A stretch of 64,000 nucleotides of DNA from Mucilaginibacter mali (GCF_013283875.1 NZ_CP054139.1:2542001-2606000), one strand, 5' to 3'; shown: positions 1-9,502, numbered from the stretch's first letter. A program made the numbers and translations. Notes: generated by a model from the sequence alone, not told the origin.

Positions 1-44
1 CGAAACGACCCGAGGAATTTACTTTTTGTGAAGTTTACTTCCAT
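1..44 (-). CDS. possible 5' end of a divergent gene (partial)
   Basis: Reading leftward from an ATG at 44-42, the frame stays open to the window edge (MEVNFTKSKFLGSF). An A/T-rich leader of the style used by genes here precedes it. Only 14 codons are visible, so the product is unknown and the frame may be chance. Confidence 0.25.
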   Translation of the reverse strand, partial: MEVNFTKSKFLGSF

Positions 45-599
45 TGTTTTTAAAATTTAGTTAGTTAGAATGATATGTGAACGATTAATAAATTCAAAAT
101 TTCCAATTTTACATCATAAATACATCTACATAATTTATAAAACTTTATTTTTTGTGATTTTTATCATTAATTATCAACAATATAATTATCAAAATCACAC
201 AAACATCAAATTTTAAAGATGTTTTTATTAATATTTTTATGAAAATATGGATATAATCTCAATTTATCAAAACATAAGTTAAAAATAATTACGTTTTTAA
301 TAAAATTTTATGATTTTATTAAAACAAATAGATCAAAACAGTAAAATATTTACACATTTTCAAACAAATAGGCAGATTTTAAGTCAAAAAGCAAAAAATC
401 GACAGGATTATAGTATTTTACCATATAAAATCTATATTTTTAGTGGGTTTTTATTAAAAACGTACAATAATTCGAGGCCAAACGGGGGCTTAGTGCCAAC
501 GGCCCGCTAATTCGCTGATTAATTTATTTAAGACTTTTCCCTGATTTTTGAGTGTTTTTATCGGGATTACATTATTTTTGGTCATCAATTACCTAAAAA
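45..599. other. A+T-rich gene-free region upstream of glnN
   Basis: No credible gene lies here. The first 450 bases are far richer in A+T than the rest of the window. They contain a 12-base perfect inverted repeat with a 6-base loop at 295-324 and many A or T tracts. A 66-codon frame at 310-510 has low-complexity, unbiased codons and is judged spurious. The promoter that best fits glnN is at 547-580. Confidence 0.6.
547..580 (+). promoter_or_regulatory. Bacteroidota-type promoter upstream of glnN
   Basis: A TATTTTTG box at 573-580 fits the TAnnTTTG -7 consensus of Bacteroidota. A TTTG at 547-550 lies 22 bases upstream, within the tolerated spacing for the -33 element. The predicted start would give a leader of about 15 bases before the ATG at 600. 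Confidence 0.4.
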
Positions 600-2771
600 A
601 TGACAAATTTTCGATTCAAAGCGCTCGAAACAGTGCTAACAAGGACAATTCCGGAGATAAAATTGCCATCAGCTAAAATTTCAGACTATTTTGGCGCGAA
701 TGTTTTCGATAATAAAAAACTAAAGGAGTATTTATCCAATGATGCCTACCAAAGCATCATCAACTCTACCGACGATGGCGAACCCATCCCCCGCGAAACT
801 GCCGAGCAGATCGCATCGGCCATGAAGAGTTGGGCCATTAGCAAAGGCGCTACGCACTATACTCACTGGTTCCAGCCCTTAACCGGATCGACCGCCGAAA
901 AACACGACGCGTTTTTTGAACCAACTGCCGACGGCGTGATCGAGCGCTTTAGTGGTGATGCCCTTGCACAACAGGAGCCGGATGCTTCCAGCTTCCCGAG
1001 CGGCGGTATCCGTAACACTTTCGAGGCCCGTGGCTACACCGCCTGGGATCCATCCTCCCCTGCCTTTATTATGGGCCGCACTTTGTGTATCCCTACCGTG
1101 TTTGTATCGTACACCGGCGAAGCGCTGGATTATAAAGTACCTTTATTAAAAGCATTGAGCGTATTAAACAAGGCCGCTGTTGATGTTTGCCATTATTTTG
1201 ATAAAAGCATCGAGAAAGTGAACGCCTCGTTAGGTATCGAGCAGGAATACTTCCTGGTAGATCTGGCCTTATATAATGCACGCCCCGATCTGTACTTAAC
1301 CGGCCGTACATTGTTTGGCCACATGTCGGCCAAGAACCAGCAATTGGAGGACCATTATTTTGGTTCGATCCCAGAGCGGGTATATGCCTTTATGCAGGAT
1401 ATGGAAACCGAATCGTTGTTATTAGGCATCCCACTGAAAACCCGCCATAACGAGGTGGCCCCATCGCAATTTGAGTGCGCGCCGGTTTACGAAGAGATCA
1501 ACCTGGCTATTGACCATAACCAGTTACTGATGGACCTGATGGACCGCGTAGCCAAACGCCATAACTTTAAAGTTTTGCTGCACGAGAAACCCTACGCTGG
1601 TTTAAACGGTTCGGGCAAGCACAATAACTGGTCGATGATCACCAACACGGGTAAAAACCTATTGTCGCCGGGTAAAACGCCCAAGAACAACCTGATGTTT
1701 CTTACCTTTTTTGTAAACGTGATCAAGGCTGTTTATGAACATGCCGACCTATTGCGCGCGTCCATCGCATCGGTTAATAACGATCATCGCTTGGGTGCTA
1801 ACGAAGCACCGCCTGCAATTATCTCTATCTTCCTGGGCAGCCAGTTAAATGATGTGCTTGACGAGATAGAAACATCGCGCATCAGCAAAAAGATAAAGGA
1901 CGACGCGCTGCTATGGCAAGGCATCCCTAAAGTACCGCAGATATTAAAGGATAACACCGACCGTAACCGCACCTCGCCTTTTGCTTTTACAGGTAATAAG
2001 TTTGAGTTGCGTGCCGTGGGTTCGTCGGCCAACTCGGCTAACCCGATGACGATATTGAACCTGATCGTTGCCGATCAGTTAAAAAAGTTTAAATACGATG
2101 TAGATAAGCTGATCCGCAAAGGCGAAAAGAAAGATGTTGCCTTACTCACGGTGATCAAACGCTGCATTAAGGAATCGAAATCGATCCGTTTTGAAGGTAA
2201 TGGTTATAGCGAAGAGTGGGAAAAGGAAGCCGAACGCCGTGGACTAAACAACTTAAAGACCACACCCAAAGCACTCGACGCTTTATTATCCGACAAAACC
2301 GAGCGCCTGTTTGAGGAAACCGGTGTATATAATAAACGCGAGGCCGTGGCCCGTCACGAAATATTACTGGAAAGCTTTTACAAAAAACTACAAATTGAAG
2401 CCCGTGTAATTGGCGAACTGGTGAACAACGTGATCATCCCTGCCGCCATTACCTATCAAACCAAACTGGTAGAAAATGTGAAGGGCTTAAAAGAAATAGG
2501 TTTACCAAAGGAAAGCTATGCCGCGCAGATAGATATTATCGCTAAAATTAGCGAACACGTTAACTTCATCAAAACCAATGTGGAGCAGTTGATAGAAGAA
2601 CGCAAAAAGGCCAACGTAATAGAAGACTCGCGCGAGAAAGCCTTAGCTTACGATGAAAAGGTAAAAACCTACTTCCAGCCCATACGCTACCACGTAGATA
2701 AACTGGAGCAGTTGATAGACGACGCCTTGTGGCCACTGCCAAAATTCAGGGAGTTGTTGTTTATTAAATAA
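600..2771 (+). CDS. glnN: glutamine synthetase type III
   Basis: This 723-residue protein is a GSIII glutamine synthetase, the long cytosolic form typical of Bacteroidota that makes glutamine from glutamate, ammonia and ATP. The length fits the family (about 700-730). The diagnostic NGSGKHNNWS segment is at residues 336-345, the upstream NEVAPSQFECAP block is intact, and the C-terminal extension has the usual long helical region. The start at 600 follows an A-rich leader and gives the expected MTNFRFKAL N-terminus. It is transcribed alone and ends about 40 bases before a bidirectional hairpin. No PII or Ntr gene is in view. Confidence 0.96.
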   Translation: MTNFRFKALETVLTRTIPEIKLPSAKISDYFGANVFDNKKLKEYLSNDAYQSIINSTDDGEPIPRETAEQIASAMKSWAISKGATHYTHWFQPLTGSTAEKHDAFFEPTADGVIERFSGDALAQQEPDASSFPSGGIRNTFEARGYTAWDPSSPAFIMGRTLCIPTVFVSYTGEALDYKVPLLKALSVLNKAAVDVCHYFDKSIEKVNASLGIEQEYFLVDLALYNARPDLYLTGRTLFGHMSAKNQQLEDHYFGSIPERVYAFMQDMETESLLLGIPLKTRHNEVAPSQFECAPVYEEINLAIDHNQLLMDLMDRVAKRHNFKVLLHEKPYAGLNGSGKHNNWSMITNTGKNLLSPGKTPKNNLMFLTFFVNVIKAVYEHADLLRASIASVNNDHRLGANEAPPAIISIFLGSQLNDVLDEIETSRISKKIKDDALLWQGIPKVPQILKDNTDRNRTSPFAFTGNKFELRAVGSSANSANPMTILNLIVADQLKKFKYDVDKLIRKGEKKDVALLTVIKRCIKESKSIRFEGNGYSEEWEKEAERRGLNNLKTTPKALDALLSDKTERLFEETGVYNKREAVARHEILLESFYKKLQIEARVIGELVNNVIIPAAITYQTKLVENVKGLKEIGLPKESYAAQIDIIAKISEHVNFIKTNVEQLIEERKKANVIEDSREKALAYDEKVKTYFQPIRYHVDKLEQLIDDALWPLPKFRELLFIK

Positions 2772-2814
2772 GTACCCCCTGCCAGAGGGCTTTCAAAAAA
2801 CTCATTTCTTCAAG

Positions 2815-2833
2815 TCTCCCCCTTTGGGGGAGA
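2815..2833. terminator. bidirectional hairpin in a dispersed C/G-rich repeat
   Basis: TCTCCCCC and GGGGGAGA form an 8-base perfect stem with a TTT loop between the convergent ends of glnN and the DinB-like gene. A further run of G follows in the manner of a dispersed repeat. Related C/G-rich hairpins occur near 24,787 and 28,880. Confidence 0.55.
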
Positions 2834-2834
2834 T

Positions 2835-3347
2835 TTAGAGGGGGTGAATCACCGCTATCGTCACCAGCAATTGCCCGGTATGCCGCATGGTATGCTCGGC
2901 AGCGTGTACCAGCAAACCTATAACTGTTGACGGTATTTGCGCGCGGCCCACACCCCTTACTTCGTTTAAAGTCTGCTCGTCTGTATCCCCGATCTGCGCG
3001 ATAGCTTTATCAACCTGCAGGTTAAAGGCATCTACCAATTCATCAATATTACTGGCCGCTTCGCCTTTCCCTTCGTTTGCCAAACGATTTAACTGGCTAT
3101 CATCCAGGCTATTCCCGGCGGCATAAGTCAATAACCTATCCAGCACGCCTGTTAAATGCTGCAAATGAAAGCCTACAGAAGCCATCCCTGCAACCTTATT
3201 CCATAATTTATCATCCGGGAAACCGACGGTCATCTCGTTGATCTCCTCGCGGGCCTGCAACAAGGCATGTGCAACAGGTTGCAGCAAGGCCGGGATATTG
3301 GGTAGCGGGCCGCGCAGCCAAACCTCGGGTCTTTTTACATTACTCAT
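2835..3347 (-). CDS. DinB family four-helix protein
   Basis: The 170-residue product matches the DinB/DfsB-like fold, a cytosolic four-helix bundle that binds a divalent metal, often a thiol-dependent or damage-inducible enzyme of unknown substrate. The likely metal ligands are visible: H61/H64 in GFHLQHL and H148/H152/H156 in VHAAEHTMRH. The length is normal. It is a lone gene converging on glnN. The exact reaction cannot be told from sequence. Confidence 0.85.
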   Translation of the reverse strand: MSNVKRPEVWLRGPLPNIPALLQPVAHALLQAREEINEMTVGFPDDKLWNKVAGMASVGFHLQHLTGVLDRLLTYAAGNSLDDSQLNRLANEGKGEAASNIDELVDAFNLQVDKAIAQIGDTDEQTLNEVRGVGRAQIPSTVIGLLVHAAEHTMRHTGQLLVTIAVIHPL

Positions 3348-3506
3348 ATTTAAAGGCGTTAAAACGTAATATTATCCTTACAGGGTGTATCAAATTAACA
3401 ACTATTATTACATTATTTAATGATGATAAACACTTATAAGTGTAAAAATATAGCTTATTTTAAGCATGGTATAAACATTGCTATGCCTAAACTATAATTA
3501 ACACAA

Positions 3507-5051
3507 ATGACCAGTCATACTACCTCCCCGAAGAATTTATATACCGCGTTTATCCTGCTGATAGGGCTAACGCTTACACTCACGTTTCAAAGTTGTAAAA
3601 AATCACGCTCGGATATGGGCAAAACCCTTTTCAAAAAAACCAAGAACAAGGTTTTTAAGGATGTTACCCCCGATGGCTTCGCCCCTGTTTTCCAGGAAGT
3701 GCTTGAGCAGCAACGATCGAAACTAAACAATGCCGATATTATTACTGCCTATTACCAGCATAACGATTATGACCCGGTATTGCTGATGGATCATTTTGAA
3801 AATGACGATATTAAAAATGTAACAGCCTATTATAATAAGGCAGGCGAGCACGGCCTTGATCCAAAACTGTTTCAACCGGCGCAGATAGATACATTACTGC
3901 ACCGCTTTTACGATAAGAAAAAGTTAAAACAACTTGACGAGGCTTACCGGGACATGGCGCAGCTGGAATTATTGCTGGCTAACTCGCTCATCAACTATTC
4001 TAACGCGCTGCAATTCGGGGTGATCAATCCGCGCCGGATCTATTCACGTTATTTTACCGCGACAGCCAGGCCCGATAGTACTTTTATGAAGCACGTGTTC
4101 GAGGTGACAGACTTTAAAAGCTACCTTGATAGTATCCAGCCTAAAAAACCAGAATACCTTGCGCTGCAAAAATCGCTGACCGCGGGATATACTGCCCCCG
4201 GCTTAACCCAGGAGGAAACCCAGCGTGTGCTGATCGTAAACCTGGAACGCCTGAGGTGGCGCAACAAACCGGCAGAAAACCGTTATGTGCTGGTCAACAT
4301 TCCGGCTTACCAGTTAGATATCATAAATAATGGATCATCCGAACTTAACATGAAAGTTTGCGTTGGTGAGGGCCGGAATAAAGACCGTACTAATACACTG
4401 GTAGAATATGATGACAGCGATAAGGTAGACCGCCCATTTTCGCGCGAGACACCGCAGCTAAACAGCATGATAAACGAAGCCCAGGTAAACCCGGTTTGGA
4501 ATATCCCCGAAAGCATTGCCGGTAAGGAAATTATTGTGGAAGCCCAGAAAGATCCTTACTACCTGTCGAATAAAAACATTAACGTTTACAGGAACGGCAA
4601 ATTGGTGGATGATCCGGAAACGATTGACTGGGGCGGCGCTTCGGCAACCGAATACTCATTTAAACAGCAACCCGGCGAAGATAACGCGCTGGGGAAGATC
4701 AAATTTCTGTTCCCTAATAAAAGCAGCGTTTATTTACACGATACACCGGCCAAGTTACCGTTTACCAAAGAGATGCGCGCCGTTAGCCACGGCTGTGTAC
4801 GCCTTGAAAAACCGCTTGATTTTGCCCGGGCATTATTTGGCGATGGCAGCAAGAAGTATACATTGGTAGAAAAACTGATGGGCCAGGATAAATCCGAACC
4901 GACGGATATAGCTGTATCGCCCAAAATACCGGTGTACATTACCTACATTACCTGCTGGCCCGATGCCGCCGGACAGATACAGGTAAGACCCGACGTTTAT
5001 GGATTGGATATTGTGCTGTACGCGCATATGAAGATGATAATGGCGATTTGA
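3507..5051 (+). CDS. L,D-transpeptidase (YcbB-like), lipoprotein
   Basis: The 514-residue protein is a murein L,D-transpeptidase that would make 3-3 cross-links or attach proteins to peptidoglycan in the periplasm. An N-terminal hydrophobic stretch ends in a lipobox (TFQSC, Cys30), so it is probably lipid-anchored. A scaffold-like helical domain occupies roughly residues 60-250 and the YkuD catalytic domain follows. The active site SHGCVRLE has His428 and Cys430. The domain order matches the long YcbB/LdtD class. It converges on a second, unrelated L,D-transpeptidase-like gene at 5236-6051. Confidence 0.92.
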   Translation: MTSHTTSPKNLYTAFILLIGLTLTLTFQSCKKSRSDMGKTLFKKTKNKVFKDVTPDGFAPVFQEVLEQQRSKLNNADIITAYYQHNDYDPVLLMDHFENDDIKNVTAYYNKAGEHGLDPKLFQPAQIDTLLHRFYDKKKLKQLDEAYRDMAQLELLLANSLINYSNALQFGVINPRRIYSRYFTATARPDSTFMKHVFEVTDFKSYLDSIQPKKPEYLALQKSLTAGYTAPGLTQEETQRVLIVNLERLRWRNKPAENRYVLVNIPAYQLDIINNGSSELNMKVCVGEGRNKDRTNTLVEYDDSDKVDRPFSRETPQLNSMINEAQVNPVWNIPESIAGKEIIVEAQKDPYYLSNKNINVYRNGKLVDDPETIDWGGASATEYSFKQQPGEDNALGKIKFLFPNKSSVYLHDTPAKLPFTKEMRAVSHGCVRLEKPLDFARALFGDGSKKYTLVEKLMGQDKSEPTDIAVSPKIPVYITYITCWPDAAGQIQVRPDVYGLDIVLYAHMKMIMAI

Positions 5052-5057
5052 CCCCCT

Positions 5058-5156
5058 CGTCATTCTGGAGTGACAGCGAAGAATCCCAAATTAGCAGAGC
5101 GGACCTGCAGAGTAGACCTATCTATCGGGGATTCTTCGCTGTCGCTCAGAATAACG
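5058..5156. repeat. 99-bp inverted-repeat element (MITE/REP-like)
   Basis: Two 30-base arms at 5058-5087 and 5127-5156 are inverted copies with about four mismatches, around a 39-base centre. It lies between convergent genes and has no coding capacity. A shorter hairpin with partly similar wording (GTCATCCT/AGGATGAC) lies at 34,490-34,524. Confidence 0.7.
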
Positions 5157-5176
5157 GGCAAAAAAATGACAAAAAA

Positions 5177-5204
5177 AAGCCCGTCAAAATTAATTGACGG
5201 GCTT
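5177..5204. terminator. terminator downstream of the ldt pair
   Basis: An 11-base perfect stem (AAGCCCGTCAA) with a 6-base loop is preceded by an A run and followed by TAATATT. It can therefore work for the leftward gene ending at 5236 and perhaps in both directions. Confidence 0.8.
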
Positions 5205-5235
5205 AATATTAACCCAAGGCTGGGTTTATAATTGG

Positions 5236-6051
5236 TTAGTTAGTGAGCACATCTTTTACCAGGTTATAGCTGCTATCGGCAAAGGCATATTTAGCGGCAT
5301 TATCCTCATCTAAATACTTTGAGTTATAAGCCTCATCATTGCCATTAATAAACAAAACGTTTTTATTTTTAACAGTTTCAATAACCTTGTCCACCACATC
5401 GGTAGATACTGCCGGGCAACCAAAGCTGCGACCAAGGCGACCTAACTGATCGATAGTGTTTTGATTTACATAATCGGCGCCGTGCAATACAATCGCGCGT
5501 TCGCGTGCCTTGTTGTTGAAGCCCTGGTCCATCCCATCCAATCGCAGCGAGCGGCCGTGCTTACCCATGTAAATATCATCGGTAATATAAAAACCAAGAC
5601 TGCTTTGATGCGATTCTTCGGTATTAGAAAAGGCGTTAGCCATATCGTTGCCGCTGCCTTGTCCGTGTGCTACCCAGGTGTTCATTAATAATTTGCGGTT
5701 TTGCAGGTCAACTATCCACATACGTTTAGTGGTGCTGGCTTTTGTAAAATCAACAATAGTTAAAATTGAACTTGATACAGGTAACAAATTGGCTATCTTG
5801 AGGTTATAATAACCTGTTACAGCCTTTTCAAACACAGCCGAATCTAAACCTGCTTTAGCCAGGCTTGCAGTTTCGTAAATGTCGTTCACGTAGTGAAAGA
5901 ACAATACCTTAGCCGATGAATTTGGATTTCCTTTTGCCGCAGCGATTTTTAGGGTGCTGTCGCTCTTCATTACGTTTGCAAAACTCAGGTTGATGATAGA
6001 CACCGACAACCCAAAAAGTGCACAGATCACCCACAAAAAGTGTTTTCTCAT
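5236..6051 (-). CDS. murein L,D-transpeptidase catalytic-domain protein (YkuD_2 type)
   Basis: This 271-residue secreted protein has an N-terminal signal segment (about residues 1-26) and the YkuD_2 version of the L,D-transpeptidase fold common in Bacteroidota and Proteobacteria. The catalytic His190 (VLHGADY) and Cys212 (GRSFGCPAVS) are present. It probably acts on peptidoglycan in the periplasm, though few members are characterised. It is not homologous along its length to the YcbB-like gene that converges on it. A 16-base perfect palindrome at 6177-6192 lies about 125 bases upstream. Confidence 0.88.
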   Translation of the reverse strand: MRKHFLWVICALFGLSVSIINLSFANVMKSDSTLKIAAAKGNPNSSAKVLFFHYVNDIYETASLAKAGLDSAVFEKAVTGYYNLKIANLLPVSSSILTIVDFTKASTTKRMWIVDLQNRKLLMNTWVAHGQGSGNDMANAFSNTEESHQSSLGFYITDDIYMGKHGRSLRLDGMDQGFNNKARERAIVLHGADYVNQNTIDQLGRLGRSFGCPAVSTDVVDKVIETVKNKNVLFINGNDEAYNSKYLDEDNAAKYAFADSSYNLVKDVLTN

Positions 6052-6390
6052 ATTTTACTTAGTAAAGTGGTTAACAATACAGCAAAAAGGTTTATTAAAA
6101 TTTATAATTTGTAAAACAAATATAAAACAATAATTGTATCCCACCAAATTACATGTAATATTAATCCACTTTTGCGAAAGTAAATTTACTTTTGGTTAAC
6201 AAAAGCAATATTAGTCAGGAAGATCCTATTAAAAATACGCGTGTTATACGAACGATAGTGAGAAATCCTATACATAAAGCCGGTCGCACGAATAAGATTT
6301 TTTCCCTATGGTCAAGAGATAGTTCTCTTTCGCCCTCTCCTCTTTCCCGGCACATGCTCTATCGACATGATGGATTGAAAATAGCGTTAG
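6052..6390. other. gene-free region upstream of the YkuD_2 gene
   Basis: No convincing gene is present. The part near 6052-6200 is A+T-rich and holds a perfect 16-base palindrome (AAAGTAAATTTACTTT, 6177-6192) that could be an operator for the leftward transpeptidase gene. A 108-codon rightward frame from 6192 runs into the nitroreductase gene antisense and looks like a shadow. Confidence 0.5.
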
Positions 6391-6972
6391 TTACTCAACC
6401 CACTTCACTTTATCGGCTACAGGCACTTTGCGTTTACCTTCGGGATGTTCATCGGCGTAGCCTAAGTATAAGATACCTAAAACGTTATCGTCATCACCTA
6501 ATTCCAGGAAAGCTTTGAATTCAGGACGCAGCGTCATGCCGCCGGTGCTCCAGAACGAAGCGATATTTAATGCTGTAGCGCCAATCAACAGGTTCTCAAC
6601 TGCTGCAGAAGCTGCTACAATTTCTTCAAAAGGTGGAATTTTAGGCAGGTCGCCACGCTTCATGCTGGCAATTACAATGTGCGATACCTTATCGCCTATG
6701 TGGGTAAGATTGTTGAAGGTAGTCGGGTTAAAATTTTCGGCAACTGTGTTTTGCTGATATAAGGCGGCATGCTGTTCGCAAAATTTTGCAGGATCGGCAT
6801 AAACCACAAATTGCCAGGGTTGGGTATTGCCGTGGTTAGGCGCCCAGTCAGCCAGTTCAAGCAGGGCTGCTACATGGCCGTTCGGAATTTTATTGCCGTT
6901 CATCATAGCAGGCTTAATGCTACGGCGGTTTTTAATAGTATTTGATACGGTTGAAAATGTGTTATTATCCAT
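6391..6972 (-). CDS. nitroreductase family protein
   Basis: The 193-residue product is an FMN-dependent nitroreductase-like oxidoreductase, cytosolic and usually a dimer. The N-terminal RRSIKP segment and the following WAPNHGNTQPWQF block are the FMN-binding signature of the family, and the C-terminal LYLGYADEHP segment is also typical. The substrate is not predictable. It lies downstream of the E1 gene on the same strand, with a 25-base inverted repeat between them, so it may be a separate transcript. Confidence 0.9.
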   Translation of the reverse strand: MDNNTFSTVSNTIKNRRSIKPAMMNGNKIPNGHVAALLELADWAPNHGNTQPWQFVVYADPAKFCEQHAALYQQNTVAENFNPTTFNNLTHIGDKVSHIVIASMKRGDLPKIPPFEEIVAASAAVENLLIGATALNIASFWSTGGMTLRPEFKAFLELGDDDNVLGILYLGYADEHPEGKRKVPVADKVKWVE

Positions 6973-7000
6973 GCGGCGAAATTAGGAATTTATTTTTAGT

Positions 7001-7072
7001 TCATGGTTCATGGATCATAGTTCATGGTAGAACCTTTGCAGGTAGCGATGAACTATGATCCATGAACTATGA
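7001..7072. repeat. long-stem hairpin abutting the E1 stop codon
   Basis: Arms of 25 bases at 7001-7025 and 7048-7072 pair with one mismatch around a 22-base loop. Each arm holds repeated TTCATGG/TTCATAG words. The right arm touches the TAA of the E1 gene. It may act as a terminator or mRNA 3' stabiliser, and it looks like a dispersed element. Confidence 0.7.
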
Positions 7073-9502
7073 TTATATCGCCGGATACCTCCCCGGATTA
7101 GCCTCGCTCATCATAGCGTAAACCGTTTCAACCACATCATCAACCGATGGTTTAGTGAAGTAATCGCCATCCGAACCATATGGTGGGCGGTGTTCCTTGG
7201 CGCACAGGGTTTTAGGATGCGCATCTAATAGATAATAGCCGCCTTGTTTCTCCAGGATCTGCTGCATCAGGTAAGCCGAACCGCCGCCGGGGATATCCTC
7301 GTCAACAATAAGCAATTTGCTGGTTTTACCTAAAGAAGCAGTGCATACCTTACCCTTATCAAATGGATACAGCGTCTGCGGGTCGATCACTTCAACGTTG
7401 ATGCCCAAAGATTCCAGTTCTTCTACAGCCTCTATTACCACACGCAGTGTAGAGCCATAAGATACAATGGTAATATCGGTACCTTCTTTTATTACTTCAG
7501 CTACGCCAAGCGGCACGGTATACTCGCCCGGGTTAGCCGGTAGTTTTTCTTTCAGGCGGTAACCATTCAGGTTTTCTATTACAATGGCCGGTTCATCGCC
7601 GCGCAGCAGCGTGTTGTACATGCCGGCAGCCTGGGTCATGTTGCGGGGAACACAAATATGCACGCCACGCATGGTATTTAACAACACCCCCATTGGCGAA
7701 CCTGAGTGCCAGATCCCTTCTAAACGGTGGCCACGCGTACGGACGATCAACGGCGCCTTTTGGCCGCCGCGGGTGCGGTAACTAAGGCTGGCCAGGTCAT
7801 CACTCAAAACAGTGATGGCATATAACAGGTAGTCCAGGTACTGGATCTCGGCAATCGGGCGGAAGCCGCGCATAGACAGGCCCATGCCCTGCCCTATTAT
7901 TGTCGCTTCGCGGATGCCGGTATCGGTAATGCGCAAATCGCCGTATTTAGCCTGCAAGCCGGCAAAACCCTGGTTAACATCGCCAATAGAGCCAACGTCT
8001 TCACCAAAAGCTACTATGCTTTTATCACGCTCAAAGTTAGCGTCGAAACAGGCGTTCAGCAGTTCGCGGCCATCCAGCATGCGGGCGTCGTGGTCGTAAC
8101 GAACCGGGACAACCGGGACATTCAGTGGCGAAAAAGGCGTACCGGTAAACAGTTTAGAGTTAAAGCGTTCGTTATTCAGATCTGCCTGTTCACTTAACCA
8201 GCCTTTCAGTTCGTCGCGCCCGTTGGTTACTTCGCCAAGCGTAAGGCGTAATGCCTTGCGTACAGCGCTGATCACATCGGCCCTGCCCGGGTCTATAGCG
8301 CATTCCATTTTCGATGCCACATCCTGCAACTCATTACCTTTTGCAGATTGTGCAGCCAGGTCCTTAATTAAGGATGATGCCTGGGTCAATTCGTTTTTTA
8401 TTTCGCCCGATAGTTCACTCCAGGCTTCGCGCTGCGCCTCGCGTACGTTGCGTTTGGCGGTAGCTTCCAGTTCATCCATTTCGGCATCGTTGCTGATGGC
8501 CGTGGCTATCATCCACTTGCGCATTTGCAGCAAACAGTCATGATCGGCCTCCCAGGCTAATCTATCTTTAGATTTATAGCGCTCGTGCGACCCGGAGGTG
8601 GAGTGCCCCTGCGGCTGCGTCATTTCTACAACGTGTATCAGCACGGGTACATGCTCAGCACGGCAGATGGCGATGGCACGTTCGTAGGTATCGCACAGGG
8701 CGGGGTAATCCCAGCCGCGTACTTTAAATATCTCGTAGCCGTTGCTATCTTCTTCGCGCTGGAAACCGCTTAATATTTCAGATATATCTTCTTTAGTAGT
8801 TTGCAGGCTGGCGGGCACAGATATGGCATAAGCATCATCCCAAACAGATATCGCCAGCGGCACCTGCAATACGCCGGCCGCGTTAAAGCTTTCAAAAAAT
8901 AAACCTTCGGATGTTGAACCGTTGCCGATTGTACCAAACGCCACCTCGTTACCGCTTACCGAAAAGTTTTTCATATAGTCCAGTTCGCGGTTTTGGCGGT
9001 ATAGTTTAGAGGCGTAGGCCAAACCCAATAAGCGCGGCATGTGGCCGCCAGTGGTAGAAATATCCGACGAGCAGTTCATCGTTTCCGACTGGATCGTCCA
9101 GTTACCATTGGCATCCACATAGCGGGTAGCGTAATGGCAATTCATTTGCCGGCCGGCCGAAGCTGGATCTTTCTCAATATCGGGATTGGCGTATAGCTGC
9201 GCAAAGAACTCCTTCAGGTTGCTCATACCGGTGGCGAACATGAAGGTTTGGTCGCGGTAGTAGCCGGCGCGCCAATCGCCAATTTTAAAGGCTTTAGCCA
9301 TAGCCAGCTGGGCCACTTCCTTACCATCGCCAAATATGCCAAACTTAGCCTTACCGGTAAGTACTTCCCGTCGGCCCAGTATACTGGCCTGGCGGCTTTC
9401 GTACCCGATACGGTAATCGTTAAGGACAATCTTCCTGAATTCTTCAAAGCTCAATTCAGAAGCGTCAAACCTGGTGGTAGCATGTATGGTGGCTTCAGGC
9501 AT
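7073..9502 (-). CDS. fused alpha/beta 2-oxoacid dehydrogenase E1
   Basis: The 809-residue protein joins both E1 subunits of a branched-chain 2-oxoacid or pyruvate dehydrogenase-type complex. It decarboxylates the oxoacid with thiamine diphosphate and passes the acyl group to the E2 lipoyl domain. The alpha half (about 1-360) includes TIGNGSTSEGLFFES, the ThDP-binding region, and the phosphorylation-loop-like GHSTSGSHERY. The beta half (about 480-809) has FGEDVG, the RTRGGQ block and the C-terminal transketolase domain. An ATG at 9502 is preferred over an upstream TTG. No E2 or E3 gene is nearby. Specificity between branched-chain acids and pyruvate is not resolved. Confidence 0.92.
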   Translation of the reverse strand: MPEATIHATTRFDASELSFEEFRKIVLNDYRIGYESRQASILGRREVLTGKAKFGIFGDGKEVAQLAMAKAFKIGDWRAGYYRDQTFMFATGMSNLKEFFAQLYANPDIEKDPASAGRQMNCHYATRYVDANGNWTIQSETMNCSSDISTTGGHMPRLLGLAYASKLYRQNRELDYMKNFSVSGNEVAFGTIGNGSTSEGLFFESFNAAGVLQVPLAISVWDDAYAISVPASLQTTKEDISEILSGFQREEDSNGYEIFKVRGWDYPALCDTYERAIAICRAEHVPVLIHVVEMTQPQGHSTSGSHERYKSKDRLAWEADHDCLLQMRKWMIATAISNDAEMDELEATAKRNVREAQREAWSELSGEIKNELTQASSLIKDLAAQSAKGNELQDVASKMECAIDPGRADVISAVRKALRLTLGEVTNGRDELKGWLSEQADLNNERFNSKLFTGTPFSPLNVPVVPVRYDHDARMLDGRELLNACFDANFERDKSIVAFGEDVGSIGDVNQGFAGLQAKYGDLRITDTGIREATIIGQGMGLSMRGFRPIAEIQYLDYLLYAITVLSDDLASLSYRTRGGQKAPLIVRTRGHRLEGIWHSGSPMGVLLNTMRGVHICVPRNMTQAAGMYNTLLRGDEPAIVIENLNGYRLKEKLPANPGEYTVPLGVAEVIKEGTDITIVSYGSTLRVVIEAVEELESLGINVEVIDPQTLYPFDKGKVCTASLGKTSKLLIVDEDIPGGGSAYLMQQILEKQGGYYLLDAHPKTLCAKEHRPPYGSDGDYFTKPSVDDVVETVYAMMSEANPGRYPAI

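Noticed and set aside
310..510. 66-codon frame upstream of glnN
   Set aside because: It lies in extreme A+T sequence with no protein-like features and ends before the promoter.
6192..6518. 108-codon rightward frame
   Set aside because: Its second half is antisense to the nitroreductase gene and the first half has no signal of coding.
7073..9502. Frameshift fusion of two E1 genes
   Set aside because: The alpha-beta fusion is continuous and is a known form in Bacteroidota.
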